DNA of 64,000 nt, taken from contig OZ245815.1 of NCBI GenBank assembly GCA_965228425.1, positions 2,108,001-2,172,000 on the forward strand, written 5' to 3'. This stretch comes from JAJFJD01 sp965228425. Lineage in GTDB: Bacteria; Pseudomonadota; Alphaproteobacteria; UBA8366. Under the pieces are notes generated by a model. It did not search any database. It was not told the origin of the DNA and saw only the letters and a program-made list of their open reading frames with translations. Below, piece after piece: positions 52,637-60,596 of the stretch; position 1 is the stretch's first letter; every line of letters begins with the position of its first letter. Both the position numbers and the translations under genes were made by a program.

Positions 52637-53298
52637 CTGGCGGCCGATTGGTCGTCGTTGGGTGCCAGCGCGTCGTCCAGGTAGGTGGTCACGACCGCGT
52701 CCATTTCTTCCAGTTGGCCCGTGAAGAAATGATTGGCCTTGGGAACGGTCTCGTGGTCGATGGCGATGCCGCGTTGCTGACGCAATTTCTCGACTAATTT
52801 CGTGACCGAATCCGCGGGGACGATCTCGTCCTCGGATCCGGTCACCATGAGACCGGACGCGGGACAGGGCGCCAGAAAACTGAAGTCATACATGTTCGCC
52901 GGCGGCGCGATCGAGATGAAGCCGTCGATTTCCGGCCGCCGCATCAGCAATTGCATGCCGATCCAAGCCCCGAAGGAAAACCCGCCGATCCAGCATCCCC
53001 GGGCGTTTTGATTGAAGCTCTGCATCCAATCCAACGCCGTCGCGGCATCGGACAGTTCGCCCTCGCCGCGGGCGAATGTTCCCTGCGATCGGCCGACACC
53101 CCGGAAATTGAAGCGCAGGCAGGAAAATCCACGCCGCACGAAGTTCTGGTAGATCGTGTAGACCACCTTGTTGTTCATCGTGCCGCCATGCTGCGGATGA
53201 GGATGGAGGAACAGGGCGATCGGTGCGTTAACTTCCTGGCTGTGGTGATAACGGCCTTCGAGCCGGCCCTCCGGCCCGTTGATGATCACTTCTGGCAT
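52633..53298 (-). CDS. Alpha/beta hydrolase, dienelactone-hydrolase-like
   Basis: 221 residues. Oxyanion and nucleophile region: LFLHPHPQHGGTMNNKV and the elbow GGFSFGAW with S108. The acid is probably in TGSEDEIVPADS and the base is H in KANHFFTGQLEEM. This is the widespread short family of alphaproteobacterial alpha/beta hydrolases (often annotated as CocE/NonD-like). No signal peptide; the substrate is unknown. Transcribed away from cysE. Confidence 0.88.
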   Translation of the reverse strand: MPEVIINGPEGRLEGRYHHSQEVNAPIALFLHPHPQHGGTMNNKVVYTIYQNFVRRGFSCLRFNFRGVGRSQGTFARGEGELSDAATALDWMQSFNQNARGCWIGGFSFGAWIGMQLLMRRPEIDGFISIAPPANMYDFSFLAPCPASGLMVTGSEDEIVPADSVTKLVEKLRQQRGIAIDHETVPKANHFFTGQLEEMDAVVTTYLDDALAPNDDQSAAS

Positions 53299-53418
53299 GA
53301 TGGGGTTACCGTTTAATCCTTAGTCGTTTGCGCCGGGTTAGGGCTGAGCGAACCCGGCATCTGCGTTCGGCGGTCTGCGGTGCGGGTACAACGAAATTCG
53401 TGGCGGCCTCTTGAATTC

Positions 53419-53447
53419 TTGACCGCTGCACTAGGTCATTCTATATC
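53419..53447 (+). promoter_or_regulatory. Sigma-70-type promoter of cysE
   Basis: TTGACC (53419-53424), a 17-base spacer and TATATC (53442-53447). Transcription would start near 53454, leaving a leader of about 110 bases before the cysE ATG. Confidence 0.5.
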
Positions 53448-53461
53448 CACATCGACATATA

Positions 53462-53552
53462 AACCGGTTCAAGACACGCCTAAAGCCCTTGGGGCATGCC
53501 GGTTGGGTGGCGCCTAATAAACCGCGAATCTGTTTGAAAATAAAGATTAGGC
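53462..53552 (+). promoter_or_regulatory. Structured 5' leader of cysE
   Basis: Nested inverted repeats fill the leader. AACCGG (53462-53467) pairs with CCGGTT (53499-53504) around an inner GCCC/GGGC stem (53485-53488, 53492-53495). GCCTAAT (53512-53518) pairs with ATTAGGC (53546-53552), which contains the only AGG near the ATG (53563). A second GCCTAA copy at 53478-53483 could compete for the same TTAGGC. I recognise no known riboswitch class. Confidence 0.4.
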
Positions 53553-53562
53553 ATTTTTTACC

Positions 53563-54321
53563 ATGTTCAAGATGTTGCGCGATGAGATTGACGCGATCAT
53601 GCAACGGGATCCGGCGGCCCGCTCGCGGCTCGAAGTGGCGCTCTGCTACTCCGGCTTCCACGCCATTGTTTTGCATCGATTGGCCCACGGCGCGTGGGGA
53701 AATGGGTGGCAAGTCCTCGCGCGTGCCCTATCGCAGTTCAATCGGTTTTTGACCGGCATCGAAATCCATCCCGCGGTGCGGATCGGGCAGCGATTCTTCA
53801 TCGATCACGGCATGGGCGTCGTCATCGGCGAAACGGCCGAAATCGGCGACGATGTGACGCTGTACCACGATGTGACGTTGGGCGGCGTCGCGCCATCGGT
53901 GGACTCGGATAGCCAACGCGACCGCAAGCGCCATCCGACCTTGGAGGATCGCGTGATCGTGGGTTCCGGCGCGCAGATATTAGGCCCCATCACCGTCGGC
54001 GCTTGTGGCCGGGTCGGGGCGAACGCCGTCGTCACCAAGGATGTCATGCCGGGTGTGACCGTCGTCGGAATTCCCGCCAGGGTAATCCAGTCTGGCAATA
54101 CGGGCGAACATAATGCGTTCTCGCCGTACGGTACGCCGATGGGCGATGTGCCCGATCCTGTTGCGCGTGCTCTCGACGGGTTAATGGAACATGTGTCGGT
54201 GCTCCAGGCGCGCATCGAAGATCTGGAATCGCAATTGAAGGAACAATCACCGTCGGTGGGGGCTGGCGGTTTCGAGCAGGAAGAAGGATCCGGGGACACC
54301 CCGAAACTCGGATCGAACTAG
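53563..54321 (+). CDS. cysE: Serine O-acetyltransferase
   Basis: 252 residues. It makes O-acetylserine, the precursor of cysteine. A helical N-terminal domain (about 1-60) is followed by left-handed beta-helix hexapeptide repeats: IDHGMGVVIGETAEIGDDVTLYHDVTLGG, then VGSGAQILGPITVGACGRVGANAVV. The catalytic His is in the IDHG and YHDV segments. An acidic, low-complexity C-terminal tail (about 45 residues) is longer than in E. coli; the family's last Ile, which docks in cysteine synthase, is not present. The iscR gene follows after 74 bases, so cysteine supply precedes the Fe-S genes. Confidence 0.94.
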   Translation: MFKMLRDEIDAIMQRDPAARSRLEVALCYSGFHAIVLHRLAHGAWGNGWQVLARALSQFNRFLTGIEIHPAVRIGQRFFIDHGMGVVIGETAEIGDDVTLYHDVTLGGVAPSVDSDSQRDRKRHPTLEDRVIVGSGAQILGPITVGACGRVGANAVVTKDVMPGVTVVGIPARVIQSGNTGEHNAFSPYGTPMGDVPDPVARALDGLMEHVSVLQARIEDLESQLKEQSPSVGAGGFEQEEGSGDTPKLGSN

Positions 54322-54395
54322 GCGGCGGACCGACAACGTACCGCGCCACGCGACGAACACTGGGAAAATGGCTTCAAAAAATAAGAGAGGCGGCA

Positions 54396-54860
54396 GTGCG
54401 ACTGAGTACAAAGGGCCGATATGCGGTCATGGCAATGGTGGATCTCGCGAAACACGGCGACGGTGATCCCGTGGCGCTGTCCGAGATCGCCGTGCGGCAA
54501 GAGATCTCGCTTTCCTACCTTGAGCAATTATTCGCGAAGCTGCGGCGGGCCGGATTGGTCAGCAGCGTGCGCGGTCCCGGCGGCGGCTACGTGCTGTCGC
54601 GGACGGCGGAAGAAACGCGGCTGGCGGATATCATTCTCGCGGTCGACGAGCCGATCCGCGCGACGCGATGCGTGCCGGGCTCGCCGGTCGGATGCACGGG
54701 GGACAAAGTTCGATGTATCACCCATGATCTTTGGGAAGAGCTGGGCAACCTGATCCATCTGTTTTTCAGCTCGATCTCGCTTGCCGACGTGGTCGACCGC
54801 CGCATCCTCGGTCAGAGCGGCGTCATCCACCGGTCGAACCAAATCGCCGCTGCCGAGTAG
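54396..54860 (+). CDS. iscR: Rrf2-family Fe-S regulator IscR
   Basis: 154 residues. The winged helix-turn-helix (RLSTKGRYAVMAMVDLAKH, then ISLSYLEQLFAKLRRAGLV) is followed by the [2Fe-2S] ligands C92, C100, C107 and nearby H110 in CVPGSPVGCTGDKVRCITHDLW, as in E. coli IscR. It senses Fe-S demand and normally represses its own isc genes. GTG start at 54396 with GAGAGGCGG upstream. Two desulfurase genes follow, which is the standard context for its regulation. Confidence 0.94.
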   Translation: MRLSTKGRYAVMAMVDLAKHGDGDPVALSEIAVRQEISLSYLEQLFAKLRRAGLVSSVRGPGGGYVLSRTAEETRLADIILAVDEPIRATRCVPGSPVGCTGDKVRCITHDLWEELGNLIHLFFSSISLADVVDRRILGQSGVIHRSNQIAAAE

Positions 54861-54904
54861 CGCGGCCGGTTCGACGGTGACTTAGGTATCTGTGGTTTCG
54901 CTCT

Positions 54905-56014
54905 ATGGTCTATCTCGATCACAACGCATCGGTTCCGATGGGGGCTTCCGTCATTGAAGCCATGACGGAGGCTGCGCGGCAGGGCGGGAATCCGTCATCG
55001 GTGCATGCGTACGGCCGGGGCGCGCGCGCTCGGATCGAGGCGGCGCGGAAGGACGTCGCGGCGATGGTGGGCGCGGCGGCGAGCCAAGTGGTCTTCACCA
55101 GTGGGGCGACCGAAGCGAATGCCATGGCGCTGCGCGCCTGTGGCCGTGCCTTTGTTTTCGTGTCCGCCGCGGAACATGTATCGGTTTTGGAGGTCCATCC
55201 CGACGCGGCGATCATCCCGGTAGACGGGGACGGTGTGGCCACGCCGTCGTCGGTCAGGAACGCACTCACGGCAGAGGGCGTCGATGGCGAGGATGCGATC
55301 GTCTCCATTATGCTGGCGAACAACGAAACCGGCGTCATCCAGCCCATCGCGGAGATCGCCGCGGTGGCACGGGAACATGGCGCCTTGTTGCATTGCGATG
55401 CCGTTCAGGCGCCGGGCCGGATGCCGGTGGATATGGCGGCGCTCGGCGTCGACCTGATGACGGTCTCCGCGCATAAGATCGGTGGGCCGGCGGGCGTCGG
55501 CGCGCTGATCTTGCGGGACGCCTCGCTGGTGCGGCCGGACACGAAGGGCGGGGGCCAGGAGAAAGGCCTTCGGGGCGGCACCGAGAACATCACGGGTATC
55601 GCCGGCTTCGGCGCGGCCGCGAAACGAGCGCTGGCGATGGGCGGCGCAGACGATACGGCCCGGCGGCGCGATCGGATCGAGGCCCGGATCGCAAAGGAAA
55701 TTCCCGATGCCGTCATTTTCGGTGCGGGCATGTCCCGGCTTCCCAATACCAGTTGTATCGCGATTCCCGGCATTGGCGCCGAGACGCAGGTGATGGCGCT
55801 GGACCTCGCCGGATATTCGGTCAGCGCCGGGTCAGCCTGCTCGTCCGGCAAGGTGAAAACGAGCCATGTTCTGTTGGCGATGGGCGTGGACGACGAGACA
55901 GCCCGCTGCGGTATCCGAATCAGCCTCGGCCCGGATACCAGCGATGCCGATGTCGACGGGTTTGTCGCCGCCTGGATCGAACTCATTCATCGTTTGCGAC
56001 GGAGTGCCGCTTGA
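54905..56014 (+). CDS. Cysteine desulfurase family protein, copy 1 (NifS/IscS-like)
   Basis: 369 residues, a class V aminotransferase-fold desulfurase. The PLP lysine is K191 in SAHKIGGPAG. The persulfide-forming cysteine is C312 in SAGSACSSGK on the extended loop of group I enzymes. The N terminus is MVYLDHNASVPMG. It lies between iscR and the canonical iscS and ends in a 1-base overlap with iscS (TGATG). The copy is more divergent and shorter than the second, so a specialised sulfur acceptor is likely, but which one is unknown. Confidence 0.93.
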   Translation: MVYLDHNASVPMGASVIEAMTEAARQGGNPSSVHAYGRGARARIEAARKDVAAMVGAAASQVVFTSGATEANAMALRACGRAFVFVSAAEHVSVLEVHPDAAIIPVDGDGVATPSSVRNALTAEGVDGEDAIVSIMLANNETGVIQPIAEIAAVAREHGALLHCDAVQAPGRMPVDMAALGVDLMTVSAHKIGGPAGVGALILRDASLVRPDTKGGGQEKGLRGGTENITGIAGFGAAAKRALAMGGADDTARRRDRIEARIAKEIPDAVIFGAGMSRLPNTSCIAIPGIGAETQVMALDLAGYSVSAGSACSSGKVKTSHVLLAMGVDDETARCGIRISLGPDTSDADVDGFVAAWIELIHRLRRSAA

Positions 56015-57213
56015 TGCCGGACAGCAATACCGACATGCCCGAAAAGAAAATGCCGATCTACCTGGACTATCAGGCAACGACGCCGACCGACGAACGGGTC
56101 GTAGCGGCGATGCTGCCGTGGTTCAACGAGAAATTCGGCAACCCGCATTCGAGCGACCATCGCCACGGCTGGGTCTCGGAGGAGGCGGTCGAACGGGCGC
56201 GGGGACAGGTCGCCTCGATCATCGGCGCGAAGCCGAAGGAGATTATTTTCACCTCGGGTGCCACCGAATCGAACAACCTGTCGATCAAGGGCGTGGCGCA
56301 CGCCGCCGGCGTGTCGCGCCGTCATGTGGTGACCCTGGCGACCGAGCATAAATGCGTCCTGCAGAGTTGCCGGCGGCTGGAGGAGGAAGGCTTCGACCTG
56401 ACGATCCTCGGCGTCCGGTCCGACGGCCTCGTCGATCTCGATGAATTGGCGGATGCCCTGACGGACAACACGTTGCTGGTGTCGGTCATGGCGGTGAACA
56501 ACGAGATCGGCGTGATCCAGCCCTTGGCCGAAATCGGCGCGTTGTGTCGTGATCGCGGGATTTATTTTCATACCGATGCGGCGCAGGCGGTTGGCAAGAT
56601 TCCGCTCGACGTCAACGCGATGAAGATCGATCTGATGAGCATCACAGCGCATAAATTCTATGGTCCCAAGGGCGTCGGCGCCTTGTACATCCGGCGCCGG
56701 CCAAAGGTGGCCTTGCGGGCGGAGCAGGACGGCGGCGGGCAGGAACGCGGGTTGCGGTCCGGTACGGTGCCGACGCCGTTGGTGGTCGGGTTCGGCGAGG
56801 CCTGTGCTATTGCGGAGCGGGAGATGCCGACGGAAGCTACGCGACTGGCGGAGCTGCGCGATCGTATCCTCGGCCGGCTGCGGGAAGCGCTGCCGACGAT
56901 GCACGTGCACGGCGACCTGGATCATCGCATTCCGGGGAACCTGAACCTGTCCTTCGCCAATATCGACGGGCAGGATTTGATGATGCGGCTGGACGGGCTG
57001 TCGGTGTCGACCGGGTCGGCTTGTTCGTCGGCGATCGTCGAGCCGTCGCACGTCCTGCAGGCGCTCGACCCCGACCCGTCGTTGCTGCATAACTCGCTCC
57101 GCATCGGTCTCGGGCGGTACACGACCGAAGAGGAGATTGACCGTGCGGCGGACGATATCGTCGCGGCCGTCAGCAGCCTGCAATCGGCGAACCAGGTCTA
57201 CGAGAAAGCGTGA
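56014..57213 (+). CDS. iscS: Cysteine desulfurase IscS
   Basis: 399 residues from ATG 56014. The frame opens far upstream inside copy 1 but the GGAG 8 bases before this ATG fixes the start. N terminus KMPIYLDYQATTPTDERV, PLP lysine K214 in TAHKFYGPKG and catalytic C337 in STGSACSSAIVEPSHVL. Supplies persulfide sulfur for Fe-S clusters and tRNA thiolation. mnmA, a known user of its sulfur, is encoded 2.1 kb downstream. No iscU, sufB, sufC or sufD appear in the window, so the scaffold is elsewhere. Confidence 0.94.
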   Translation: MPDSNTDMPEKKMPIYLDYQATTPTDERVVAAMLPWFNEKFGNPHSSDHRHGWVSEEAVERARGQVASIIGAKPKEIIFTSGATESNNLSIKGVAHAAGVSRRHVVTLATEHKCVLQSCRRLEEEGFDLTILGVRSDGLVDLDELADALTDNTLLVSVMAVNNEIGVIQPLAEIGALCRDRGIYFHTDAAQAVGKIPLDVNAMKIDLMSITAHKFYGPKGVGALYIRRRPKVALRAEQDGGGQERGLRSGTVPTPLVVGFGEACAIAEREMPTEATRLAELRDRILGRLREALPTMHVHGDLDHRIPGNLNLSFANIDGQDLMMRLDGLSVSTGSACSSAIVEPSHVLQALDPDPSLLHNSLRIGLGRYTTEEEIDRAADDIVAAVSSLQSANQVYEKA

Positions 57214-57226
57214 GGCGAATTCCAAC

Positions 57227-57562
57227 GTGCCGAAAATGACATTCATTCAACGCGGCGGCGTACGTAAGGAAGTGGACGCGCCCGAAGGGTTCAGCCTGCT
57301 GGACATCGCCCATCGCAACGACATCGATATCGAGGGGGCCTGCGAAGGGTCGATGGCGTGCTCCACCTGTCACGTCGTGGTCGAGGACGAGTGGTTCGCG
57401 CGGTTAGACCCGCCGAGCGAGGAAGAGGAGGACATGCTGGATCTGGCCTTCGGGCTGACCCGGACCTCGCGGTTGGGGTGCCAAATCACGATGACGGACG
57501 CGTTGGATGGATTGACCGTTCGCTTGCCGGATACGACGCGCAACCTGTTGCTCGAAGAGTAA
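57227..57562 (+). CDS. fdx: [2Fe-2S] ferredoxin, adrenodoxin/Isc type
   Basis: 111 residues from a GTG at 57227 (GAGG 11 bases upstream); an ATG three codons later is possible. The cluster ligands are C39, C45, C48 and C85, in CEGSMACSTCHVVV and LGCQI, the CX5CX2C...C spacing of vertebrate-type ferredoxins. It donates electrons during Fe-S cluster assembly. It starts 14 bases after iscS, in the same operon, and is followed 18 bases later by the tenA gene. Confidence 0.93.
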   Translation: MPKMTFIQRGGVRKEVDAPEGFSLLDIAHRNDIDIEGACEGSMACSTCHVVVEDEWFARLDPPSEEEEDMLDLAFGLTRTSRLGCQITMTDALDGLTVRLPDTTRNLLLEE

Positions 57563-57580
57563 GCGAGGATATTGCCGCCC

Positions 57581-58246
57581 ATGCCGACCTTGTTCGATAG
57601 CCTCAAGTCGGCGTGTGCCGCCGAGTGGACAGACTACACGCAGCATGATTTCGTCCGGCAACTGGCGGACGGCAGTCTGCCGGAGGCGGCTTTCCGGCAT
57701 TACCTGCAGCAGGATTATCTATTCCTCATTCACTTCGCTCGCGCCTATGCATTGGCCGGGTATAAGTCCGAAACGCTGGCCGAGCTACGCTCGGCTGCCG
57801 CGACGATGTCGGCCTTGGTCGACACCGAGATGAAGCTGCATGTCACCTATTGCGCCGAGTGGGGGCTGAGCGAGGCGGATATGGAAGCGTTGCCGGAAGA
57901 CAAGGCGAATCTCGCGTATACCCGCTTCGTGTTGGAGCGTGGATCGGCGGGCGATCTGCTCGATCTGCAAGTCGCCCTTGCGCCCTGTGTCGTGGGGTAT
58001 GGCGAGATCGGGCGCGCCCTGGCCGACGATCCGGCGACGAAACGTGACGGTAATCCCTATGCGGATTGGATCGCGATGTATGCGGGCGAGGAGTATCAAG
58101 AGGTGACCGCCGCGGCGATCTCCGCGCTCGATGCGCTGATGGCCCGGCGCGGCGGGGAAGGACGCATGCCCGGCCTGATCGAGACCTTTCGCATGGCGAC
58201 GGTGCTGGAAGCCGACTTCTGGCAGATGGGGCTGGACGCCGCCTGA
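57581..58246 (+). CDS. tenA: TenA family thiaminase II/aminopyrimidine aminohydrolase
   Basis: 221 residues of the all-helical TenA fold from ATG 57581; a TTG at 57572 would add three residues. The nucleophilic Cys is C136 in APCVVGYGEIG (C135 in Bacillus TenA) and the acid Glu is E210 in VLEADFWQM. These two residues imply real hydrolase activity on aminopyrimidine thiamin fragments (thiamin salvage). The link to the Fe-S genes upstream is not obvious, although thiazole synthesis also draws sulfur from cysteine desulfurase. Confidence 0.92.
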   Translation: MPTLFDSLKSACAAEWTDYTQHDFVRQLADGSLPEAAFRHYLQQDYLFLIHFARAYALAGYKSETLAELRSAAATMSALVDTEMKLHVTYCAEWGLSEADMEALPEDKANLAYTRFVLERGSAGDLLDLQVALAPCVVGYGEIGRALADDPATKRDGNPYADWIAMYAGEEYQEVTAAAISALDALMARRGGEGRMPGLIETFRMATVLEADFWQMGLDAA

Positions 58247-58280
58247 CGATGCGGTGCTGTAACCGTTCGAGGATCGATCA

Positions 58281-59306
58281 ATGACCGATCGCAGGCTGCG
58301 GGTCGCCGTCGTCGGGGCGGGGTTCTTCGCGCAATTCCATCACGAGGCATGGTCGCGGCTCGACCGGGCCGATTTGGTGGGAATCTGCGATCTCGACCGG
58401 ACGCGCGCGGATGCGGCTGCGGCGGAATCAGGGACCCGAGGCTTCGCCGACCTGGATGCCATGCTCGATGCGGTGGAGGCGGACGTGGTCGATGTCGCCA
58501 CGCCGCCGGATACGCATTTGGCCCTTGTTTCAGCGGTCGCGGCGCGCGGCTTGCCGGTGATCTGCCAGAAGCCGCTGGCGCCGACCTTGGACGAGGCCCG
58601 GGCGGTCGCGGCGGCGGCATCGACCGCGGGCGTTACCCTGGCGGTGCATGAGAATTTTCGATTTCAGCCTTGGTTCCGCGAGGCCCGGCGGCTGATCGAC
58701 GTGGGCCTGTTGGGTGATCTACATGGCATCGCCTTCCGCATGCGGCCCGGTGACGGCCAGGGGCCGGACGCCTATCTCGACCGGCAGCCCTACTTCCAGA
58801 CGATGGCGCGGTTCCTGGTTCACGAGACGGGCATCCATTTCGTCGATACCTTCCGTTTCCTGATGGGCGAGGTCGCTAGCGTCTATGCGGACCTGCGCCG
58901 GATCAACCCCGCGATCGCCGGGGAGGATGCGGGGACCATCGTGTTCCGATTCGTCGGCGGGCCGTCAGGTGTGTATGACGCCAACCGCCTGAACGACCAT
59001 GTGTCGGACAATCCCCGGCGCACCATGGGCGAAATGTGGCTCGAGGGGTCCAAGGGCGTTTTGCGGCTCGACGGTAGCGGCCGCCTGTGGTGGAAGCCCC
59101 ATGGCGGGGACGAGGGCGAGCACCCATACGCGTGGGAGGATCGCGGTTTCGGCGGCGATTGCGTCTACGCGACCCAGGCCCATATCGCGACGCATCTGCT
59201 GGACGGCGCTCCCTTGGAAACCGGGGCAGGCGATTATCTGCGCAATGTCGAGATCGAGGAAGCGATTTACCGATCCGCCGCCGAGCGGCGGGCCATCGAC
59301 CTTTGA
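58281..59306 (+). CDS. Gfo/Idh/MocA family NAD(P)-dependent oxidoreductase
   Basis: 341 residues. N-terminal Rossmann fold with VAVVGAGFFAQFHHEAW, then VVDVATPPDTHLALVSAVA. The catalytic EKP-type lysine is in VICQKPLAPT (Gln instead of Glu). The C-terminal half has the IHFVDTFRFLMGEV helix with the substrate-site His/Asp. Sugar or inositol dehydrogenase type; the substrate is unknown. It follows tenA after 34 bases in the same direction and precedes mnmA. Confidence 0.88.
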   Translation: MTDRRLRVAVVGAGFFAQFHHEAWSRLDRADLVGICDLDRTRADAAAAESGTRGFADLDAMLDAVEADVVDVATPPDTHLALVSAVAARGLPVICQKPLAPTLDEARAVAAAASTAGVTLAVHENFRFQPWFREARRLIDVGLLGDLHGIAFRMRPGDGQGPDAYLDRQPYFQTMARFLVHETGIHFVDTFRFLMGEVASVYADLRRINPAIAGEDAGTIVFRFVGGPSGVYDANRLNDHVSDNPRRTMGEMWLEGSKGVLRLDGSGRLWWKPHGGDEGEHPYAWEDRGFGGDCVYATQAHIATHLLDGAPLETGAGDYLRNVEIEEAIYRSAAERRAIDL

Positions 59307-59362
59307 TGGCGGCCGATTGAGCGGTGCATTGCGTTTCCCGTGCCGAGGCCTATATTTCCGCC

Positions 59363-60487
59363 ATGAACAGCCTGGACATAGACAAAAAGCCGGCAGACAC
59401 CCGTATCGTGGTGGCCATGTCCGGCGGCGTCGATTCGTCCGTGACGGCGGCGCTGCTGGTGGAGGCCGGCTACGAGGTCGTGGGCGTTACGCTGCAGCTC
59501 TATGACCATGGCGAGGCGGTGGCGCGTAAGGGCGCATGCTGCGCCGGGCAGGACATCCACGACGCTCGCAACGTGGCCGCGACGCTCGATATCCCGCACT
59601 ATGTGCTCGACTATGAGAGCCGGTTCCGGGAGTCGGTGATCGACGATTTCGCCGATGCCTATATCCGGGGCGAAACGCCGATCCCCTGCGTTCGCTGCAA
59701 TCAGACGGTCAAGTTCCGGGACCTCCTGAGCACCGCCCACGATCTCGGGGCCGAGGCGCTGGCGACCGGACATTACGTGAAGCGCGTGGCGGGTCCGGCC
59801 GGGGCCGAACTCCACCGCGCTGAGGACTATGGCCGCGACCAGAGCTATTTCCTCTTCGCGACCACACAGGACCAACTCGACTTTCTCCGCTTCCCGCTTG
59901 GCGGCATGCCGAAGACCGAGACACGCGAAGCGGCGGCGCGGTTCGACCTGCCGGTGGCCGACAAGCCCGACAGCCAGGATATCTGTTTCGTGCCGAACGG
60001 CTCCTATGCCCAGGTGGTGGAAAAGCTGCGGCCGGAAGCTGTGATTCCCGGCGACATCGTCGACACCGATGGCCGGGTCATCGGCCAGCATGAGGGCATC
60101 ATCCACTACACGGTGGGGCAGCGGCGCGGGCTCGGTATCGGCGGCCGCGATCCGGAATCCGACCCGCTCTACGTTATCCGCCTCGATGCGGCGGCGCATC
60201 GCGTCGTGGTCGGCCCGAAGGCGGCACTCGGCCGCGACCGGCTGCGGCTCTCGGGTCTCAATTGGCTTGGCGGTGAAGCGTCGGGCGGTGGTCTGGCGGT
60301 CAAGATTCGCTCGGCGATGGAACCCGTGCCCGCGACCGTTATCCGGTCGTCCGACGGTGGCGCGGAAGTCGTTTTCCAGGACCTGCAATACGGTATTTCG
60401 CCCGGTCAGGCTTGCGTGATCTATGACGGCGACCGTGTCCTTGGCGGCGGCTGGATCGACCGTGAAGCGGTCACCCAAGCCGCCTGA
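59363..60487 (+). CDS. mnmA: tRNA-specific 2-thiouridylase MnmA
   Basis: 374 residues from ATG 59363; the open frame begins 13 codons earlier without family residues. It activates U34 of tRNA Glu/Gln/Lys with ATP and transfers sulfur. PP-loop VVAMSGGVDSSVTAALL is at the N terminus. The catalytic cysteines are C109 or C112 in IPCVRCNQ and C208 in DSQDICFVPNGSY, and the central GHYVKR and C-terminal GGGWID are typical. The IscS encoded at 56.0 kb is the expected sulfur donor, which makes this placement meaningful. Confidence 0.95.
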   Translation: MNSLDIDKKPADTRIVVAMSGGVDSSVTAALLVEAGYEVVGVTLQLYDHGEAVARKGACCAGQDIHDARNVAATLDIPHYVLDYESRFRESVIDDFADAYIRGETPIPCVRCNQTVKFRDLLSTAHDLGAEALATGHYVKRVAGPAGAELHRAEDYGRDQSYFLFATTQDQLDFLRFPLGGMPKTETREAAARFDLPVADKPDSQDICFVPNGSYAQVVEKLRPEAVIPGDIVDTDGRVIGQHEGIIHYTVGQRRGLGIGGRDPESDPLYVIRLDAAAHRVVVGPKAALGRDRLRLSGLNWLGGEASGGGLAVKIRSAMEPVPATVIRSSDGGAEVVFQDLQYGISPGQACVIYDGDRVLGGGWIDREAVTQAA

Positions 60488-60596
60488 ATTCTCCGAGCCC
60501 GATAGACCTTTTCCGCTTTTGATCCGCCCCGGTGTACTATCGAGGCACCGCGGCGCATTTGCCTGGGGATCAAAACCAATCGAGGGGGAGACTGCG

